Below are positions 6,032-7,485 of a stretch of DNA of 7,485 bases, piece after piece. Every line of letters begins with the position of its first letter. Positions within the stretch are counted from its first letter, which is position 1. The notes beneath the pieces are model-generated. The model worked only from the letters and a program-made list of their open reading frames with translations. It was not told the DNA's origin and searched no databases. The stretch covers positions 1-7,485 of the forward strand of contig CABURG010000082.1 in the NCBI GenBank assembly GCA_902493835.1. The letters run 5' to 3'. The stretch comes from an uncultured Collinsella sp. (GTDB taxonomy: Bacteria; Actinomycetota; Coriobacteriia; Coriobacteriales; Coriobacteriaceae). Made by a program: the position numbers and the translations under genes.

Positions 6032-6046
6032 GTTAAGTAATTTACG

Positions 6047-6097
6047 CGTTTAGTTAATAGATTGCATATATCATAATACTAAACGACCTAAAGCGAA
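6047..6097 (-). promoter_or_regulatory. Promoter and putative operator of the HTH-kinase gene
   Basis: On the minus strand, -10 TATGAT (6070-6075, 5 of 6 consensus) and a weak -35 TTCGCT (6092-6097) are 16 bases apart; TATTAT at 6073-6078 is an alternative -10. A perfect 8-bp inverted repeat, CGTTTAGT (6047-6054) and ACTAAACG (6078-6085), brackets the -10, with 23 bases between arms and 31 bp between centres, about three helical turns. This fits binding by a dimeric repressor, plausibly the helix-turn-helix domain of the gene product. The region is markedly AT-rich. Confidence 0.55.
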
Positions 6098-6121
6098 AAA
6101 AGGCCCGAGCAATCGGGCCTT
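6094..6121 (-). terminator. Intrinsic terminator of the M42 peptidase gene
   Basis: A 9-bp perfect stem, AAGGCCCGA (6100-6108) with TCGGGCCTT (6113-6121), has a 4-base loop. On the minus strand it is followed by TTTTTTCGCTTT counting from the stem end. It lies 36 bases past the peptidase stop. The T-run adjoins the -35 of the next gene, so the end of one unit and the start of the next are packed together. Confidence 0.88.
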
Positions 6122-6156
6122 AGAGCAATTGGTCAGCCGAGTCGCAAACTGCTTCT

Positions 6157-7200
6157 CTAGCGCTGCACGTAGGCGCGGACGAGCTCGTAGGTGTTACGCA
6201 CGCCGTCCATGTGGCTGCGCTCGTAGTTGTGACTCGCGTACACACCGGGGCCGATCAGGCCGTGACGGATGTCGTAGCCGGCAGAGAGCGTGGCCTCAAC
6301 GTCCGAGCCGTAGTGCGGGTACACGTCGATGGCGTAGTCAAGTTCAAGCTCGCGCGCGATATTGGACAGCGTGGTCACCAGGTCGTAGTTGTACGGACCG
6401 CCCGAATCCTTGGCACAAATCGAAACCATGCGCTCGGTGCAGCCCAGGTCATCGCCCACGCAGCCCATGTCAACGCTGATCATCTCGCGCGTGTCGGCCG
6501 GCACGAAAGCGCCGCCGTGGCCGACCTCCTCGTACACGGTAAAGAGCAGCGACACCTTGCGCGAAAGCGACACCTCGCCGTCAGCAACGGAACGGGCCAA
6601 ACCCAGCAGAATCGACGCCGACAGCTTGTCATCCAGGAAGCGGCTCTTAATGTAGCCGCTCTCCGTCACCGTGGTACGCGGATCCATGGCGATGATATCG
6701 CCCGTCTGAATACCCAGCTCGAGCACATCATCCTTGCTGTCGACATTCTCATCGAGCAAGATCTCCATGTTCTTCTCGAGAGTCTTGACCGGCTCGTCGG
6801 CCACGTGCGCCGAAGGCTCGGTGTTAAGAACCACGCCCGTGTACACATTGCCATCGCGCGTATAAACGGTACAGTTCTCGCCATCGGCCGTATACCACTG
6901 ATGCCCGCCGAGCGTCGTGGGACGCAGGCGACCATTGTCCTTAATGGAACGCACCATGGCGCCCAGGGTATCGACATGGCTCGCCAGTACGAGCGGCTCA
7001 CCCTCGCCACCAAGCTCAACGAGCACGTTACCCTTATTAGAACGCTCAGGCCCAAATCCCATATCGCGCAGGGTCTCCATCAGATAATCAGTAGCCGCAC
7101 GAGTAAACCCCGTAGGCGAAGCAATCGAGGTAAGCGCCTTCAACTGGCCAGTAATATAGGAGAGCGTCTCCTCTAGAGAAGCATCAATATTAGAAGTCAT
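6157..7200 (-). CDS. M42-family metallopeptidase (aminopeptidase)
   Basis: A 347-residue cytoplasmic di-metal peptidase of the M42 clan (glutamyl aminopeptidase / tetrahedral aminopeptidase type; often labelled endoglucanase by error). It probably trims N-terminal residues from short peptides. Metal and catalytic residues can be seen: H75 and D77 in ASHVDTLG, the bridging D190 in RFLDDKLSA, the catalytic E224-E225 in YEEVGHGGA, D244 in ISVDMG and a C-terminal His, most likely H330 in ERSHMDG. The inserted PDZ-like region lies roughly at 83-175. Length is normal. Substrate preference cannot be read from sequence. ATG codons occur at 7204-7206 and 7198-7200. I prefer the second because GGAAGG (7207-7212) is 6 bases from it, while it abuts the first. 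The gene appears to be a single-gene unit. Confidence 0.9.
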   Translation of the reverse strand: MTSNIDASLEETLSYITGQLKALTSIASPTGFTRAATDYLMETLRDMGFGPERSNKGNVLVELGGEGEPLVLASHVDTLGAMVRSIKDNGRLRPTTLGGHQWYTADGENCTVYTRDGNVYTGVVLNTEPSAHVADEPVKTLEKNMEILLDENVDSKDDVLELGIQTGDIIAMDPRTTVTESGYIKSRFLDDKLSASILLGLARSVADGEVSLSRKVSLLFTVYEEVGHGGAFVPADTREMISVDMGCVGDDLGCTERMVSICAKDSGGPYNYDLVTTLSNIARELELDYAIDVYPHYGSDVEATLSAGYDIRHGLIGPGVYASHNYERSHMDGVRNTYELVRAYVQR

Positions 7201-7485
7201 ATGCATCCTTCCAAGTAAAACTAAGACCGAGTCCCGATTTTAACCGTTCTGCACGTGCAATGCCCCAGGAGCCGAGCCGCCTCCAGACGTCCTCGCACCG
7301 GTTTTGTGCACGTGCACGGTTTACAATCTCAATCTTGCATAAATCCTATCGGTATTTGCATAGAAATGAAGCATCTTTTTGCTTCGTCTCAGGGTGCCCC
7401 ACCTTGGACCGTGCAAAAAACGGAGTATTCAGCACCGTGGGCCCCAACGGCCCCATCACGAACGACAAAACAACGCGGTTACAGC
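7201..7485. other. Region upstream of the M42 gene, no assigned gene
   Basis: Apart from the mirrored modules at 7237-7327, this stretch holds TGCACGGT (7313-7320) and its inverse ACCGTGCA (7408-7415), two TTGCATA copies 21 bp apart (7335 and 7356), and a small hairpin GAAGCA (7368-7373) with TGCTTC (7380-7385). A plus-strand frame opens at ATG 7366-7368 and runs 40 codons to the window edge without a stop. It has no visible ribosome site and low-complexity composition, so I do not call it a gene. Confidence 0.4.
7237..7327. promoter_or_regulatory. Mirrored promoter-like modules with TGCACGTGCA palindromes
   Basis: Two copies of the perfect palindrome TGCACGTGCA occur at 7250-7259 and 7307-7316; the second extends to a 12-bp palindrome, 7306-7317. 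Each is followed outward by CGGTT and a -10-like hexamer. Toward the peptidase (minus strand) the order is palindrome, GAACGGT, TAAAAT (hexamer 7237-7242). Toward the right edge (plus strand) it is palindrome, CGGTT, TACAAT (hexamer 7322-7327). Neither has a clear -35, so the palindromes may be activator or repressor sites within divergent promoters. Confidence 0.45.

Noticed and set aside
5084..6040. 318-codon plus-strand frame opposite the HTH-kinase
   Set aside because: Arg-rich shadow; the opposite frame carries the HTH and intact kinase motifs with a strong ribosome site.
6211..7176. 321-codon plus-strand frame opposite the M42 peptidase
   Set aside because: Repetitive Val/His/Arg/Ala composition typical of a reverse-strand shadow; the opposite frame has all M42 metal ligands.
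7368..7385. GAAGCA/TGCTTC hairpin as a terminator
   Set aside because: Only six pairs and no T-run on the plus strand; the minus-strand tail CATTTCT is too weak.

Overview
The window looks like chromosomal DNA of a GC-rich gut actinobacterium of the Coriobacteriia, most likely Collinsella or a close relative. This is inferred from protein style, strong Shine-Dalgarno sites and the gene set; nothing here fixes the species. I see no prophage, insertion sequence, CRISPR array, rRNA or tRNA gene.

Layout from left to right. (1) 1-417, minus: the first 139 codons of a large protein that runs off the left edge, perhaps an AddB/RexB-type helicase-nuclease subunit. (2) 601-900, minus: a YerC/YecD-type TrpR-like DNA-binding protein with an intrinsic terminator at 551-577. 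(3) 1225-1590, plus: a small four-helix membrane protein of the YvlD ('phage holin 4') family. (4) A strong bidirectional terminator at 1631-1669 separates it from a convergent Rrf2-family regulator (1732-2160, minus) with four clustered cysteines. (5) Divergent from the regulator is cysK (2414-3352, plus), followed by mnmA (3534-4634, plus). (6) 4643-6016, minus, convergent with mnmA: a single-gene fusion of a helix-turn-helix domain to a HipA-like kinase, with its own promoter and a putative operator. (7) 6157-7200, minus: an M42-type metallopeptidase with its own terminator. (8) 7201-7485: an upstream region with two mirrored palindromic promoter-like modules.

The genes fall into functional groups. 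Rrf2, cysK and mnmA form a sulfur-linked block: a possible Fe-S or thiol-sensing regulator, the enzyme that makes cysteine, and the enzyme that thiolates U34 of tRNA Lys, Glu and Gln. It recalls the Firmicutes cymR-desulfurase-mnmA cluster, but with cysK where the cysteine desulfurase would be. The most unusual gene is the HTH-HipA-like kinase. It carries the DNA-binding function in the same chain as the kinase, has no separate antitoxin next to it, and has an 8-bp perfect inverted repeat spaced 31 bp centre to centre around its predicted -10.

The most interesting non-coding signals are that inverted repeat, the mirrored TGCACGTGCA modules upstream of the peptidase, the repeated CACACSGTA elements in the cysK leader, and an extended -10 promoter set right against a perfect terminator hairpin in front of mnmA.
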